The translations under genes and the position numbers were made by a program. From SAR92 clade bacterium (GTDB lineage Bacteria > Pseudomonadota > Gammaproteobacteria > Pseudomonadales > Porticoccaceae): 38,634 nt of DNA. Below the pieces are notes generated by a model. That model was not told the DNA's origin. It made no database searches and worked only from the letters and a program-made list of their open reading frames with translations. Shown one piece after another: positions 30,384-38,634 of the stretch. The DNA is taken from the NCBI GenBank assembly GCA_014381985.1, contig JACNKP010000067.1, positions 1-38,634 on the forward strand, written 5' to 3'. How positions within the stretch are numbered: position 1 is the stretch's first letter; each line of letters opens with the position of its first letter.

Positions 30384-32690
30384 ATGTTTCAAAAAAACAA
30401 ATTTGTTATGGCGCTACTCTTAAGTAGCTCAGTTATATCGATACAGACTGCACAAGCACAAATCGAAGAGATCATTGTAACCGCAACAAAACGCAACGAG
30501 GGATTGCAGGATATTCCCATTTCTGTAACCGCATTCTCCCAGGATGACCTCGATAGGCTCGGTTATAGCAATCTCCAAGGCGTTCAGGAATCAACGCCAA
30601 ACCTAAACTTCGCGATTCATGGTTTTGACTCAAACGTCGCCCGCGTCACACTGCGCGGCATTGGTACTGAAACGCTTGTTGGTGGCGGCGACCCGGGCGT
30701 CGCGCTGCATATAGATGGCGTTTACGTGGGGCGAAATTCTGCGTCTGCAAGCGATATTTTTGATATCGAACGCGTCGAAGTTCTTCGCGGTCCACAAGGA
30801 ACGCTCTATGGCCGGAACGCAACAGGCGGTTCGGTTAATCTTGTTACCAAACGCCCAACAGATGAGCTCGAAGGTCGCGCCGATATCACTTACGGTAATT
30901 ATAACGCCTTAAGGGTGCGCGGCGTTGTAAATGTTCCTTTAACAGACAAAGTCAGTTCTCGTCTCGCACTCTATTCCGATACCCATGACGGCTATATGGA
31001 GAACCTCTACGACGCTGGTCGCGATTCCAACGACAGAGACAACCAGGGTGCACGGCTTCAATTTTTGTGGCAATCGGATTCGGGCAATGAAGTCCTCCTC
31101 CGTGGATACTATTCGAGCTTTGGAGGTGTCGGACCAGGCGGACGATATCTTGGCAAGGATATTCCTACAGCTAATGGTTATCCCGCGAGATATCAGATTG
31201 GGGTTTCGGCGGGCCCTTTACCGCCGCGCGGTGCCCCAATTACTGCCGATCTTTATAACAATGCCACCACTGTGGCGGGGGATTCAGTCTTGCCGCGTCC
31301 AACCGATCCGCATCAGGTTCGAAAAGACGCCCCGGAATTTCTAGATCAAACAATCAAAGGCATTGACTTAGAGGCGACCTTTAACTTGACCCAAGGCGTT
31401 TTGCTCAAATCGATCAGTTCATATCAGGAAAACGACAACGAAATTCTTGTTGATTCGGACAACTCTGAACTACCAATTGCAACACGCCAAAGAAACAATA
31501 TGGCGTCACAGTTCAGTCAGGAGTTCAATCTGATCTCGCAAACAGATTCGCCATTCCAGTGGTTGCTTGGTGCTTATTTATACCATGAAGAGTTGACGGA
31601 AACATTCCGGACTAGGTTAACTGCCGGACTACTGCCGAAAACGCTTCCACTGCCCCCCGGTGCGACTCCTGGCGGTGGCGGCTTTGGACAATACCGGGTC
31701 GCCGATTACAAAGTAGATTCTTACGGGCTGTTTGCGCAGCTTTCCTACGACCTTACTGACCGACTCTCGGTAACTGGCGGCGTACGACATACTTGGGACA
31801 ACAAACACCAAGCGCGCACGACTGGTGGACTTGTCGGTACATCCAACAATGTTCGATTTATGAGCGGCGCTAACGGCCCGTTGCCGCCTGATGCCGGCGA
31901 CGTTTCTTTCTCCGAATTCACGTATCGGTTCAGCGCAGATTACGCACTCTCAGATGACAATTTAATTTTTGCCAGCTATTCTCATGGATACAAATCCGGC
32001 GGGTTTGACTTCAATGGCGGGCAAGTTGTCGGCGGGGGGGAGCAACTTCCATACAATCCCGAATTTGTAAATGCCTACGAGGTCGGATCAAAAAACAGGT
32101 TCTATGATGATCGAGTATTGCTGAACCTGACCGGCTTTTACTACGATTATCAAGACCTTCAAGTCTTCCGACTGACGGAATTTGGTCCGCTTACTGATAA
32201 TGCCGCTCAATCGACCATTAGGGGAGTTGAAGCAGAAGTGGAACTAGCGCCTACCGATGGTCTCCGATTTGACGGCGCCGTCGGATATCTTGACGCAACA
32301 TACGATACGTACACGATTGATATTCCACCATCGAACTTCTCCGGGAATCGATTGAACTACGCACCAAAGTGGACGGCTCATGCCGGCGCTGAATATGCTA
32401 CGCCCATTGGTCCAAATGAACTTGTTTTCCGTGTCGACTGGTCGTATCGGTCTGACACGTTTTTTGATCGCGCCAACACTGCATTTGACACACAAGAATC
32501 CTATAGCTTGGTAAATGCCAGGATTCGCTATAATGCAGAAGAATGGTACATTGACGTGTTCGGTAATAATCTCGCCGATAAAGATTATGTAACCGGCCAG
32601 TTAATTAATCCGCCGTTTGTCTGCGGATGTCGAGTAGTGAATGTCGGCGCTCCGCGTACTTATGGCGCATCATTCGGGGTTCGATTCTAG
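30384..32690 (+). CDS. TonB-dependent outer membrane receptor
   Basis: The 768-residue receptor has a signal peptide (cleavage near AQAQ) and a TonB-box-like EEIIVTATKR. The plug domain contains VTLRGIGTE, DGVYVGRN and VEVLRGPQGTLYGRNATGGSV, and the beta-barrel ends in a terminal Phe (YGASFGVRF). It imports a large or scarce substrate across the outer membrane using TonB. Placement with a sulfatase and catabolic enzymes suggests an organic substrate rather than a siderophore. AGGGGA lies six to eight bases before the ATG at 30384. Longer in-frame starts upstream would put non-signal sequence first and overlap the promoter, so they are rejected. Confidence 0.93.
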   Translation: MFQKNKFVMALLLSSSVISIQTAQAQIEEIIVTATKRNEGLQDIPISVTAFSQDDLDRLGYSNLQGVQESTPNLNFAIHGFDSNVARVTLRGIGTETLVGGGDPGVALHIDGVYVGRNSASASDIFDIERVEVLRGPQGTLYGRNATGGSVNLVTKRPTDELEGRADITYGNYNALRVRGVVNVPLTDKVSSRLALYSDTHDGYMENLYDAGRDSNDRDNQGARLQFLWQSDSGNEVLLRGYYSSFGGVGPGGRYLGKDIPTANGYPARYQIGVSAGPLPPRGAPITADLYNNATTVAGDSVLPRPTDPHQVRKDAPEFLDQTIKGIDLEATFNLTQGVLLKSISSYQENDNEILVDSDNSELPIATRQRNNMASQFSQEFNLISQTDSPFQWLLGAYLYHEELTETFRTRLTAGLLPKTLPLPPGATPGGGGFGQYRVADYKVDSYGLFAQLSYDLTDRLSVTGGVRHTWDNKHQARTTGGLVGTSNNVRFMSGANGPLPPDAGDVSFSEFTYRFSADYALSDDNLIFASYSHGYKSGGFDFNGGQVVGGGEQLPYNPEFVNAYEVGSKNRFYDDRVLLNLTGFYYDYQDLQVFRLTEFGPLTDNAAQSTIRGVEAEVELAPTDGLRFDGAVGYLDATYDTYTIDIPPSNFSGNRLNYAPKWTAHAGAEYATPIGPNELVFRVDWSYRSDTFFDRANTAFDTQESYSLVNARIRYNAEEWYIDVFGNNLADKDYVTGQLINPPFVCGCRVVNVGAPRTYGASFGVRF

Positions 32691-32713
32691 GTTAGCGTTT
32701 GTTCGTCGTTAAC

Positions 32714-32745
32714 GTCGCCGCAAGTTTATAAGAATTTGCGGCGAC
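32714..32745. repeat. 10-bp GC-rich hairpin between receptor and sulfatase genes
   Basis: GTCGCCGCAA (32714-32723) is the exact reverse complement of 32736-32745, with a 12-base loop, 24 bases after the receptor stop. No T-run follows. It may be a weak terminator or a stabilising 3' element that lowers expression of the sulfatase relative to the receptor. Confidence 0.6.
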
Positions 32746-32814
32746 TACACGAAAAGCAGACGACAATAAAGCCTTAGTTTTTCTATGTACTTGATATTGG
32801 GGGTTGGACGTCAG

Positions 32815-34563
32815 ATGAGATACAATATCAGGAAAATTAGAATGGGGTTTGGGGCGTTTTGCCTCATATTGTCTTGCAGTTGCGATATTGCACCTTCAGA
32901 GGTCGTATTAGATGGCAAGGAAGAAGAACCCACCAACAGTGACGGGGCTCATCATCGCCCGTCGGCTCGGCAGGGTTCCCAAACAGCCATATTGGAAGCG
33001 GCCGAAGCACCAAATAAACGACCGAATATTGTCCTGATTGTTGCAGATGACCTTGGGTATTTCGACATCGGCGCCTTTGGCGGTGAAATTCGAACGCCAA
33101 ACCTCGATGCGTTGGCGCAGAAAGGCGTACGCTTTCGCCAATTGCGCGCGGCGCCGGTCTGCGCGCCATCAAGAGCGATGTTGATGACAGGCGCGGACAA
33201 TCATATTGTTGGTATCGGCTCACAGTTTCCAACCGGCGCTCAAATTGGCGCGCCCGGTTATGAGGGATTTCTTTCATCTGACGCGGTCACCGTTCCAGAA
33301 GTACTACGCGACGCAGGCTACAACACCTTCATGGTGGGCAAGTGGCATCTTGGGTTGAAGGAAGAACACAGCCCCGCTGCCCGCGGTTTTCAATCTTCCT
33401 TTGCACTGCTTTTGGGCGCCGGCGGTCACTTTGATATGACAGGCCCAGGACCACCGGAAGCGGTGAAAGCGATCTATCGCGAAGATGGAAAGCTTGTCGA
33501 CGAACTGCCATCGGACTTTTATTCAACGGATTTCTATACAGATCGGATCATAAACGACATTGAAGAAAACCGGCCTGATGGCAAACCGTTTTTCGCCTAC
33601 GTCGCCTACACATCCCCGCATTGGCCGCTGCAAGCACCTGAAGAATACTTGAACAAGTATAAGGGCGCTTATAACAGTGGCTACGAAGAAAAATGTCTAT
33701 CGCGTTTTGAAAATGCGAAATCAATGAATGTCATCCCCTCCAATACTGAATTCAACGGTTGCAGATCTGTTGCGCGACCTTGGGCATCCCTATCTGAAGA
33801 AGAAAGGCGCCGCGAGGCGCGCCTGATGGAGATTTATGCCGCAATGGTAGACAACCTTGATTTCAACATAGGCCGGATCATCGATCACCTGGAATCAATT
33901 GGAGAGCTCGAAAACACCTTCATTTTTTTCATGTCCGACAATGGCGCTGACGAAGGACGCCACAGTCAGATGCCGCAGGTGAGCAAATGGATTGAGACAA
34001 ACTTTGACAATAGTCTTGAAAATCTTGGCCACACGGGATCTTACGCCGCCTATGGCCAAGGGTGGGCGACGGTCGGAATGTCACCATTAAAAGATTTCAA
34101 AGGAAAAGTGAGCGACGGCGGCATTCGCGTGCCGGCCATCGTCTACTATCCCCCATTCGTCAAGACTGGCGCATGGTTCGAAAGCGCAATTACAAACCGC
34201 GATATCGCCCCTACCCTGTTTGAACTTGCTGGGGCGAAATATCCTACCGATTCAAAAATACACTTGGAAGGAAAGTCGTTTATTGGTGAGCTTCGCGATC
34301 CATCTCAACGAACACACTCTGGGCAGGAGGTCTTTTCCTGGGAGCAAGAAGGGTCGAAGGCCGTTATTCAAGGTGAATGGAAGCTTGTGAGGAATGTCCG
34401 GCCTATTGATAATGGCTGGCGGCTTTTCAATTTACGTGAAGATTTATTTGAAGAGAATGACTTGTCAGCGCAGGTGCCGGAAAAAGTTCAAGAGATGATA
34501 GTACTTTACGAGCAATACGCCCAGAAAGTCGGCGTCGTGGACGGAATGTCAGCAACGGAATAG
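32815..34563 (+). CDS. Exported sulfatase (formylglycine-dependent)
   Basis: The 582-residue alkaline-phosphatase-superfamily sulfatase begins its core with NIVLIVADDLGYFDIGAFGG, which gives the metal aspartates Asp78 and Asp79. VCAPSR holds Cys116, the formylglycine residue (C-x-P-S-R). VGKWHLG, AYTSPHWPLQAP and FMSDNGAD follow in order. It removes sulfate from an ester. Arg/Lys followed by a hydrophobic segment and ILSC suggests export, possibly as a lipoprotein, although the lipobox is imperfect. The ATG at 32815 is chosen because it puts the basic region first; an earlier ATG at 32785 adds ten residues and cannot be excluded. No maturation enzyme gene is in the window. Confidence 0.92.
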   Translation: MRYNIRKIRMGFGAFCLILSCSCDIAPSEVVLDGKEEEPTNSDGAHHRPSARQGSQTAILEAAEAPNKRPNIVLIVADDLGYFDIGAFGGEIRTPNLDALAQKGVRFRQLRAAPVCAPSRAMLMTGADNHIVGIGSQFPTGAQIGAPGYEGFLSSDAVTVPEVLRDAGYNTFMVGKWHLGLKEEHSPAARGFQSSFALLLGAGGHFDMTGPGPPEAVKAIYREDGKLVDELPSDFYSTDFYTDRIINDIEENRPDGKPFFAYVAYTSPHWPLQAPEEYLNKYKGAYNSGYEEKCLSRFENAKSMNVIPSNTEFNGCRSVARPWASLSEEERRREARLMEIYAAMVDNLDFNIGRIIDHLESIGELENTFIFFMSDNGADEGRHSQMPQVSKWIETNFDNSLENLGHTGSYAAYGQGWATVGMSPLKDFKGKVSDGGIRVPAIVYYPPFVKTGAWFESAITNRDIAPTLFELAGAKYPTDSKIHLEGKSFIGELRDPSQRTHSGQEVFSWEQEGSKAVIQGEWKLVRNVRPIDNGWRLFNLREDLFEENDLSAQVPEKVQEMIVLYEQYAQKVGVVDGMSATE

Positions 34564-34682
34564 AGTAAGCTGAAATTGGAGCATGACACATGCTTTATTG
34601 AGACGGTTAGAGTACTGATACGAGCAACCGAGAACTTCAAACTCGATATATAAGAGCTTTCTAATAGTCAGGTGAATTTAAA

Positions 34683-36536
34683 ATGAGCGAAGACGATAGC
34701 AATACAAAAAATTCAAGCGGCGGCGTAACCCGTCGTGACATTTTAAAGCTTGGCGCTATAACCGCAGCCACGCTAGCAGTTCCGACCGTGCTGAAAAATC
34801 TTGGCGCTACCTCCATGAGCGGGACGCAAAGGGAGCGATATGATACTGATATTCTGATTATCGGCACCGGATTTGCGGGTATATTTGCCGCTGTTGAAGC
34901 GCGCAAGAATGGTCAAAGCGTTGTAATGCTCGACAAGGGCTCTGTGGGCTGGTCCGGCCTTTCCCCCTGGGCGTCGGATAGCCGTCCCTTTGATCCATCA
35001 ATCTACAGCCGCGAGGAGTGGCATCACAACATTGCAACTAATACTGAATGGGTGAATGATCGCAAGTGGCTCGATATTTTCATGGACGAGTCCCTGGGAA
35101 TTTTCGACATTCTTGAAGATTGGGGCATTCATGATTGTAAGCCGTTTGAACGCTCAAAAGTTTTTCGTCAACTGTTATTGGATGACGATGTGACTCTCGT
35201 TGAACGTACGATGGTCACAAGCTTCATTAAGGACGAAGACGGAAAAGTCGCTGGAGCCGTTGGATTTACATACGATGACTCGCAAGACTCATCAAAAGCT
35301 GTCGTTGTTACGGCCAAGGCCGTGATAATGTGCACGGGCGCTGGCGCATATAAGAGCCCGGGTTTTCCCAACTGGGGACAAACATTCGATGGCGATGCCA
35401 TGGCCTATGAAGCCGGCGCCTTCATAACCGGCAAAGAATATCATGACACACACCCAACACTTTCGGATGCGCCTGCAGCATCCTATGAAGGCTGGGTTTG
35501 GGCGCAGTCTGTTGTCGGCGCTTACATTATGGTGGGTGCGCCGGACCCGGTCTATGGCGGGTTAAATTTGGACATGGCGTTAGGCGTGGCGCAGGGAAAA
35601 ATTAATCGCGATCCAGGCGTCGGGCCGGGCGGCGAAGAAGCGCCCACGGCGGGAGCCGGACCCCATCCTGAAGTTGTGCGAAATCAAAAATACCGTGGCA
35701 AAGGTTTCCTCGTCACGCCGGGCCTAGAACTCGATTTTGGCGGCTTCCCCGAAGCAGCAGCTAAACAGGAATTCGGTTTCCGCGTCGGCGGCGCTACGGC
35801 GGGAATGGGTGTTCACAAAAGTGAAGGCGTCTTCAATTCGGATTACACATGTAAGGCAGATGGTGTCGACGGACTTTACGCTGCCGGAGATGCATTAGGG
35901 TCGATGATGTGTGGTTCATCTTATCCCGCACGCGGTTTTTCATCTTACGGTTCTGCAATTCAGGGACGCCTCGCTGCAAAATATGCTTCGGAATATGCAG
36001 CTTCAATTTCGTCTCTCCACATCAACCCGTCGGAAATTGACTCGAAAATTTCCGCAATGTGGGCGCCACGCGAAAATAAAGAGGGGTTCAGCCCAGACTG
36101 GTTGACAAAAACACTTCAAAACACAATGACGCCATTTCACATTTTATACATCAAGGAAGAACGTCGTCTAGAGGGCGCTCTTTCATCAATTGAATATCTG
36201 CGGCGCAACCTTGTACCAAATATGATTGCACGCGACGGCCACGAACTACGGCTCGCGCATGAGGCTGCAAACATGCTCCTCAATGCCGAAATGAAACTTC
36301 GCGCCGGCTTGTTTAGAACAGAAAGCCGCGGCACGCATTTTCGTGAAGAGTATCCCGCACGCAATGACAAAGACTGGCTTTGCTGGGTTTTGATGCAAAA
36401 AGGCGCTGACGGCGCGATGCAACTATCAAAACACATGCTGCCTGAAGAGTGGTGGCCCGACCAGAGTGTCCCCTATCGGCAGCGCTATCCCCGTCAGTAT
36501 CCTGGTGAAGATGAGTATCTGGCTTCGCGAAGTTAG
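34683..36536 (+). CDS. Tat-exported FAD flavoprotein of the fumarate reductase/succinate dehydrogenase/AprA type
   Basis: The protein has 617 residues. The Tat motif TRRDILKLG lies near 15-23 followed by a weakly hydrophobic stretch. The FAD motif DILIIGTGFAGIFAAVEA is near 55-72. GLYAAGDALGSMMCGSSYPARG is the second flavin-contact region, and the C-terminal helical domain has MKLRAGLFRTESRGTHFREE as in SdhA, FrdA and AprA. It should transfer electrons to or from an organic substrate outside the cytoplasm. A two-cluster ferredoxin gene follows after 21 bases and a ferric-reductase-like membrane protein after that, giving a plausible electron route. AGGTGA precedes the ATG. Substrate unknown. 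Confidence 0.92.
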   Translation: MSEDDSNTKNSSGGVTRRDILKLGAITAATLAVPTVLKNLGATSMSGTQRERYDTDILIIGTGFAGIFAAVEARKNGQSVVMLDKGSVGWSGLSPWASDSRPFDPSIYSREEWHHNIATNTEWVNDRKWLDIFMDESLGIFDILEDWGIHDCKPFERSKVFRQLLLDDDVTLVERTMVTSFIKDEDGKVAGAVGFTYDDSQDSSKAVVVTAKAVIMCTGAGAYKSPGFPNWGQTFDGDAMAYEAGAFITGKEYHDTHPTLSDAPAASYEGWVWAQSVVGAYIMVGAPDPVYGGLNLDMALGVAQGKINRDPGVGPGGEEAPTAGAGPHPEVVRNQKYRGKGFLVTPGLELDFGGFPEAAAKQEFGFRVGGATAGMGVHKSEGVFNSDYTCKADGVDGLYAAGDALGSMMCGSSYPARGFSSYGSAIQGRLAAKYASEYAASISSLHINPSEIDSKISAMWAPRENKEGFSPDWLTKTLQNTMTPFHILYIKEERRLEGALSSIEYLRRNLVPNMIARDGHELRLAHEAANMLLNAEMKLRAGLFRTESRGTHFREEYPARNDKDWLCWVLMQKGADGAMQLSKHMLPEEWWPDQSVPYRQRYPRQYPGEDEYLASRS

Positions 36537-36557
36537 AATTTTAGGAGGTAAGGCAGT

Positions 36558-36773
36558 ATGCCAATTGAAAAAATTCACGGCTGTATTGGATGTGAGAATT
36601 GCGTCAATGCATGTCCAACCGATGTTATCCGGATGGATCCAGGATCTGGACAAGCTTACATCGCCTACCAGGATGAATGCCAAATTTGCCATCTGTGTAG
36701 ATTAAGCTGTCCTGTTGATGCAATTACGTTGACTCCAGATAAGTTTGTTAAACCAACCGTATCTTGGGGTTAG
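36558..36773 (+). CDS. Two-cluster [4Fe-4S] ferredoxin
   Basis: The 71-residue protein has two perfect CxxCxxCxxxC sets: Cys9, 12, 15, 19 and Cys41, 44, 47, 51, each continuing into CP. AGGAGGT lies about ten bases before the ATG. It has no signal of its own. If it works with the Tat-exported flavoprotein encoded just upstream, it would need to be carried out in complex with it, as is known for some Tat partners. AprB and fumarate-reductase iron-sulfur subunits are structural analogues, but this one is shorter. The next gene is a membrane flavocytochrome. Confidence 0.94.
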   Translation: MPIEKIHGCIGCENCVNACPTDVIRMDPGSGQAYIAYQDECQICHLCRLSCPVDAITLTPDKFVKPTVSWG

Positions 36774-36928
36774 TGAAAAAAATTCTTGATCATTAAATCC
36801 GTATGGTTCTGAAATCGTACCAAGCATGTGCAATTAGCATGAGGTACGCGAGCACAAATACCAAATGATTGACCCTCACTCAATGAGTGGCCGTATTAGA
36901 GACACTATCATCACCGGAGTTAACACGA

Positions 36929-38299
36929 ATGTCGACCTCATCAGCACTTCTTCCACCATCAAGAAAGCCACCATTAACATTCCGTCGCCTTCTGGTGGCC
37001 TACGTTCTGATTGCTCTCGTACCGTATGTCTGGTCGACAACACAACAGCTTGAAGTTCGAGGGGTCTACCAATCGATCCTAACTGCGCTGAATATTTCGA
37101 TGCTTGCTGCATTGCTTGCTCAGTACCCGCTCTCTGGGCGCATTAATGCCGTCACCCGCTACACAGGCGTGGACAATGGTATGTTGTTGCACCGCAAAGC
37201 GGGTGAGATAATTGCCCTCTTTTTTCTCCTCCATCCATTTCTAATCATCATCCCACGCTTTTTCATAGCGCCACAGCACGCACTTGGTGATATTTGGTCA
37301 TCACTCACAACCGGCGAATCGTCAACGGGCGTTTTTGCCTGGGTCATCATGATTGTCTGGGTGCTAATGTCTATGTATCGAGACAAATTGCGAATTAGCT
37401 ATGAGTCGTGGCGGATCAGCCATGGCATTGGCTTGGTTGCCGTTGCAATACTTGGGACGCATCATGCAATTTCAGTTGGCCGGCATGGTCGATATGAGCC
37501 TTGGTTTGACGTCATGTGGATTGTTTTATGCTCAATCGCCGTTGGCATTGTCGCGTACACTTACTTTATTCGCCCCATACAGCAGAAAAAACAGCCCTTC
37601 AAAGTCGTTGAAGTAGAAAAAGCAGGTTCGAACGATTGGGCCTTAACAATTGAAAAAGACGGTGACTTTCCGTTTCATTTTGATGCCGGTCAGTTTCTCT
37701 GGATCAACACAAGTGGCAATCCCTATAATCGAGTGGAACACCCTTTCTCGATAGCATCTAGTCCGTCATCCTTACCCAGAGTTTCTTTCATCATCCGTGA
37801 ACTCGGTGATTACACATCCAATTTGGAAGCACTCAAGCCAGGTCAACGGGTGTTTGTTGACGGGCCACACGGGGTTTTCACTTTGAACGGTCGCAGCTCC
37901 AGTGGAATTGCACTCATAGCTGGCGGTGCCGGCATTGGCCCTATCTTGGGAATATTGCGGCAACTTCGAGATCTTGGCGAAACAAAACCCATTCGCCTTA
38001 TATATGGTAATCGCCAATTCGATCAGATGGTCTTTCAGGAGGAAATACACTCGATAGAAAAAGCTCTGTCGGACTTTGACCAAACACTTGTGCTTGAGCA
38101 ACCTGAAGATGGTGTCGATGCGCAGGCGGGTTTCATTTCTCAAAACCTCCTGGAGGGGGCGTTTTCAACAGATCAAAAAGAGTCGTGGGTATTTTATGTA
38201 TGTGGTCCACCGGTAATGGTGGAGGCCGTATCGGACCATTTGAGAACGATCGGTGTTCCTGAGAAACAAATCCTATTTGAACAATTAGCTTTCGCATAG
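36929..38299 (+). CDS. Ferric-reductase-like transmembrane flavocytochrome (FRE/NOX type)
   Basis: The 456-residue protein has an N-terminal half of about six hydrophobic segments. Its histidine pairs LLHRKAGEIIALFFLLH (spacing 14) and SHGIGLVAVAILGTHH (spacing about 13) are as expected for two b-haems. The C-terminal half is an FNR-type reductase with HPFSIASSP for FAD, GGAGIGPILGIL for NAD(P)H and YVCGPP near the end. It passes electrons from cytosolic NAD(P)H through haem across the membrane, or the reverse. It probably exchanges electrons with the ferredoxin and flavoprotein encoded upstream. GGAG before the ATG at 36929 favours this start over a GTG at 36887, which lacks a ribosome site. 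The 155-base gap upstream holds no gene. Confidence 0.92.
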   Translation: MSTSSALLPPSRKPPLTFRRLLVAYVLIALVPYVWSTTQQLEVRGVYQSILTALNISMLAALLAQYPLSGRINAVTRYTGVDNGMLLHRKAGEIIALFFLLHPFLIIIPRFFIAPQHALGDIWSSLTTGESSTGVFAWVIMIVWVLMSMYRDKLRISYESWRISHGIGLVAVAILGTHHAISVGRHGRYEPWFDVMWIVLCSIAVGIVAYTYFIRPIQQKKQPFKVVEVEKAGSNDWALTIEKDGDFPFHFDAGQFLWINTSGNPYNRVEHPFSIASSPSSLPRVSFIIRELGDYTSNLEALKPGQRVFVDGPHGVFTLNGRSSSGIALIAGGAGIGPILGILRQLRDLGETKPIRLIYGNRQFDQMVFQEEIHSIEKALSDFDQTLVLEQPEDGVDAQAGFISQNLLEGAFSTDQKESWVFYVCGPPVMVEAVSDHLRTIGVPEKQILFEQLAFA

Positions 38300-38349
38300 A
38301 CGTTGTTTGAATAATATCACTTATCAGTGTTGAATGATTGGAGCGGCCC

Positions 38350-38634
38350 ATGACCGATGAACTTCGGTTGAAGATTTCCCTTTTAGCCATGCGTATTGGC
38401 GTAACGCTGGTGTTTTTGGTGTGGACACTCGATAAGATTTTCAATTACGAACACAATAACATAGTGATTGGGCACTATTATCACGTGGAGTTAAGCCAGC
38501 CCATTCTTTTCTTTTTAGGATGCAGCGAGCTGGCCGTTGTTTTTTTGTTTTTTTGTGGATTATTCAAAACATTCAGCTATGGAATAATATTGTTCGCACA
38601 TAGTGTGACGACAATAGTGTCATCTTGGCGCTTG
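38350..38634 (+). CDS. DoxX-like membrane protein, C-terminus cut off by window end
   Basis: The frame is open from the ATG at 38350 (GGAG seven bases upstream) to the window end, 95 codons. Hydrophobic segments lie near 9-27, 51-68 and 75-90. RIGVTLVFLVWTLDKIFN near the N-terminus and SYGIILFAHSVTTIVSSW resemble DoxX-family small membrane proteins, which have been linked to quinone or redox functions. It starts 50 bases after the flavocytochrome and is probably cotranscribed, perhaps linking the flavoprotein chain to the quinone pool. Assignment to DoxX is from general pattern only. Confidence 0.7.
   Translation, partial: MTDELRLKISLLAMRIGVTLVFLVWTLDKIFNYEHNNIVIGHYYHVELSQPILFFLGCSELAVVFLFFCGLFKTFSYGIILFAHSVTTIVSSWRL

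Noticed and set aside
34683-36773. Adenylylsulfate reductase (AprAB) for the flavoprotein and ferredoxin pair
   Set aside because: The flavoprotein has a Tat signal and the ferredoxin is much shorter than AprB; no other dissimilatory sulfur genes are present, so only a distant fold relationship is claimed.
1-38634. CRISPR arrays, insertion sequences, integrase or phage genes
   Set aside because: No regularly spaced repeats, transposase motifs or phage proteins were seen; the only mobility evidence is the tRNA-Ala fragment and the inverted repeats listed.

Overview
The window looks like chromosomal DNA from a marine-type Gammaproteobacterium. This is inferred from several glycine/serine-rich lipoprotein leaders, a YeeN-type YebC protein, DUF3604 and Rieske genes, TonB-dependent uptake and a DMSP-demethylation-like gene set. 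No 16S rRNA gene or other marker is present, so the assignment is soft. No transcriptional regulator of a classical family, integrase or transposase was recognised.

Left part (1-15.9 kb, mostly AT-rich). It opens with a truncated exported amidohydrolase whose last 100 or so bases are abnormally GC-rich. Then come an HExxH lipoprotein, an M20 peptidase, a YeeN-like protein, a small membrane protein and an exported protein of unknown function with a clear terminator. A DUF3604 lipoprotein followed by a Rieske oxygenase comes next, with a fossil of a second DUF3604 C-terminus beside it. A pentapeptide-repeat protein and an EF-hand/RTX calcium-binding protein follow. On the plus strand lies a three-gene set (DmdA-like methyltransferase, acyl-CoA synthetase, crotonase) resembling the DMSP demethylation pathway.

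Boundary (15.85-15.94 kb). The 3' half of a tRNA-Ala(GGC), with CCA end and its own terminator but no 5' half, sits on the minus strand. This is what an integrating element leaves when it displaces a tRNA 3' end. It suggests that an island begins here and runs rightward.

Middle (16.1-22.3 kb, minus strand). It holds a two-domain esterase lipoprotein, a strikingly GC-rich PHP-domain gene, and an operon of isochorismatase-like hydrolase, guanidino-modifying hydrolase and amino-acid permease. The operon probably serves uptake and breakdown of a guanidino or ureido compound.

Right part (22.6-38.6 kb, all plus strand). This is one large catabolic locus. The first operon encodes a cyclase-family hydrolase, cupin, SDR (with ATA where an ATG is expected), 3-hydroxyacyl dehydrogenase, sodium symporter, two tiny membrane proteins, a beta-keto-acid cleavage enzyme (BKACE), a small exported cysteine protein and both subunits of a 3-oxoacid CoA-transferase. 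The chemistry is coherent: a 3-hydroxy acid is oxidised to a 3-keto acid, BKACE with acetyl-CoA gives acetoacetate plus a new acyl-CoA, and the CoA-transferase activates the acetoacetate. A second block begins after a 25-bp perfect inverted repeat and a near-consensus promoter: a TonB receptor, an exported sulfatase, a Tat-exported flavoprotein, a two-cluster ferredoxin, a ferric-reductase-like membrane flavocytochrome and a DoxX-like protein cut by the window end. Together they suggest uptake of a sulfated compound, extracytoplasmic desulfation and redox modification, import, and carbon-chain cleavage. The substrate cannot be read from the sequence.
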